Assembly (NCBI GenBank): GCA_944324625.1
Contig: CALUWZ010000027.1
Location: forward strand, 1-14,635
Length of the DNA stretch: 14,635 nt
DNA from: an uncultured Mailhella sp.
GTDB taxonomy: Bacteria > Desulfobacterota > Desulfovibrionia > Desulfovibrionales > Desulfovibrionaceae
Direction of reading: 5' to 3'
Shown: positions 13,757 to 14,635 of the stretch, piece after piece
Layout of the letters: the number at the start of each line of letters is the position of its first letter
How positions within the stretch are numbered: position 1 is the first letter of the stretch
The notes under the pieces: generated by a model
Seen by the model: the letters and a program-made list of their open reading frames with translations, nothing else
What the model was told of the DNA's origin: nothing
Databases searched by the model: none
Made by a program: the position numbers and the translations under genes

Positions 13757-14635
13757 TCAGTTTTTGGGGGAAAGAAACTCGGCAAAGACGGACAATTCTT
13801 CTTTTAATGTGTCAAAAAAATGGATAATGCTTTCCATGTCTTGCGCATTATCCTGCAAAAGCTGTTCAAAAAGCAAAGAAAGCGGAATGAAAAATTTTGT
13901 TTGCCGCAGGAATTCGCTCAATCTTCTGGTGGAAACAAGGAATTTTTCCTGAGTTTTCAGGGAAGGCATTTTTTGCAGCAAAACTGCCTGTTCGCGTACA
14001 AGCAAAAGATAGGTCTGCAGTTTTTCCATTTCACTCAATACGGGTGAAGGCAGGGCGGCGACTGTTAAGTTTGAGGGATATTTTTCCTGCTGTCCTGTTT
14101 GGATTTTAAACAAAAGGTTTTTGTAAAAGAGCCGCTGGCATTGCATCCAGACTGTCCGCAGACTGCTGTCATTGTGAAGGGGCTTGTAATTGATAAAGCC
14201 GTCTTCCTGAAAACAGCCCTGCCAAATTCTGGCAGTACCTTCCTTGCAGGGCGATATTTTTTCGCCGAGGCGTATGCACAGCGCTTCAAAAACTGTTTGG
14301 GCACTAATGCTTTTTTGACAGATATGGCTGTTCGGACAGGGCGTGTTGAAATTGCAGGGGTGGCAGGCAAGCTGCGGTTCAAGGCAGATTTGGTCTGCGC
14401 CGTAAGGGCCTGTATCCCACACCTGAGCAGTGGCGAGGTAAATTCCCACAACCGGAACGCCAAGTCCCGTTGCCAGATGCAGTGTTCCCGTGTCGTTGCT
14501 GACAAGTGCGGTTAGATTGCACAGCATGGCGCCGAGTTCCTGCAGACTGCTTTTTCCGATATAATTGAAATGGGGGACAGTTGTCAGTTCGGAAAAATTT
14601 TCCCCTAACGGAATTTCTTCTTTGCTGCCGAGAAG
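13757..14635 (-). CDS. Glycosyltransferase family 9 (heptosyltransferase-type), C-terminal part (N-terminus outside the window)
   Basis: The frame is open to the last base of the window, so the start lies beyond it; 292 residues are visible. The GT9 donor-binding domain is shown by GKSSLQELGAML, followed by SNDTGTLHLATGLGVPVVGIY, which matches the SxDTGxxHLAAALGxPxVxL motif of ADP-heptose:LPS heptosyltransferases. A cysteine cluster follows, CHPCNFNTPCPNSHIC (C-x2-C-x5-C-x5-C), which is not part of classical WaaC/WaaF. The last 140 or so residues form a helical C-terminal extension ending near LSPKN. It probably transfers a sugar from an NDP donor to a surface polysaccharide, LPS core or glycoprotein; the acceptor is unknown. 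The next gene on this strand starts 94 bases downstream, and no clear terminator lies between them. The ATG at 14527 is internal and should not be taken as the start. Confidence 0.88.
   Translation of the reverse strand, partial: LLGSKEEIPLGENFSELTTVPHFNYIGKSSLQELGAMLCNLTALVSNDTGTLHLATGLGVPVVGIYLATAQVWDTGPYGADQICLEPQLACHPCNFNTPCPNSHICQKSISAQTVFEALCIRLGEKISPCKEGTARIWQGCFQEDGFINYKPLHNDSSLRTVWMQCQRLFYKNLLFKIQTGQQEKYPSNLTVAALPSPVLSEMEKLQTYLLLVREQAVLLQKMPSLKTQEKFLVSTRRLSEFLRQTKFFIPLSLLFEQLLQDNAQDMESIIHFFDTLKEELSVFAEFLSPKN

Noticed and set aside
1..14635. CRISPR array or IS element
   Set aside because: No regularly spaced repeats and no transposase-like protein in any frame that I could recognise.

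Overview
The window reads as ordinary chromosomal DNA of a Gram-negative, moderately AT-rich bacterium. The best fit is an AT-rich relative of Desulfovibrio (Desulfovibrionaceae): there is a selenocysteine tRNA, one bifunctional RelA/SpoT enzyme, a GT9 heptosyltransferase-type protein with an extra cysteine cluster, and lipoprotein and Sec signal peptides. This placement is inferred from gene content and protein character; no 16S rRNA or other taxonomic marker is present.

Left part (1-2313, + strand): the 3' end of a methylated-DNA--cysteine methyltransferase overlaps by one base a PEP mutase/isocitrate lyase superfamily gene, followed 12 bases later by gpsA and a strong UUCG-capped terminator. 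A gene-free stretch (2314-2583) holds a 60-70 bp imperfect inverted repeat. Next come xerD on the - strand and, divergent from it, a gene for a secreted protein of unknown function. That gene converges on a 1077-residue SWIM/SNF2 helicase gene (- strand), and a perfect two-way terminator lies between them.

Middle (7651-9600): a 270-base AT-rich divergent intergenic region carries a 16-bp perfect palindrome. It precedes a peptide/nickel-type ABC-transporter binding lipoprotein that has no permease or ATPase beside it.

Right part: a consensus sigma70 promoter drives spoT/rsh, followed at 8 bases by a YhcH/TabA-family sugar anomerase gene. Then come selC (tRNA-Sec, UCA anticodon) and a second two-way terminator. 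On the - strand, the right edge holds a truncated GT9 glycosyltransferase gene followed by two small helical proteins of unknown function in a likely operon; the smaller has the size and character of a flagellar FliT-type chaperone.

I do not see a clearly new multi-gene system. The observations most worth checking are an uninterrupted run of 15 A inside the spoT/rsh coding sequence, where a one-base slip removes both catalytic domains; two related TATGGCA/TGCCATA-type palindromes in front of unrelated genes; and the inverted repeat downstream of xerD.
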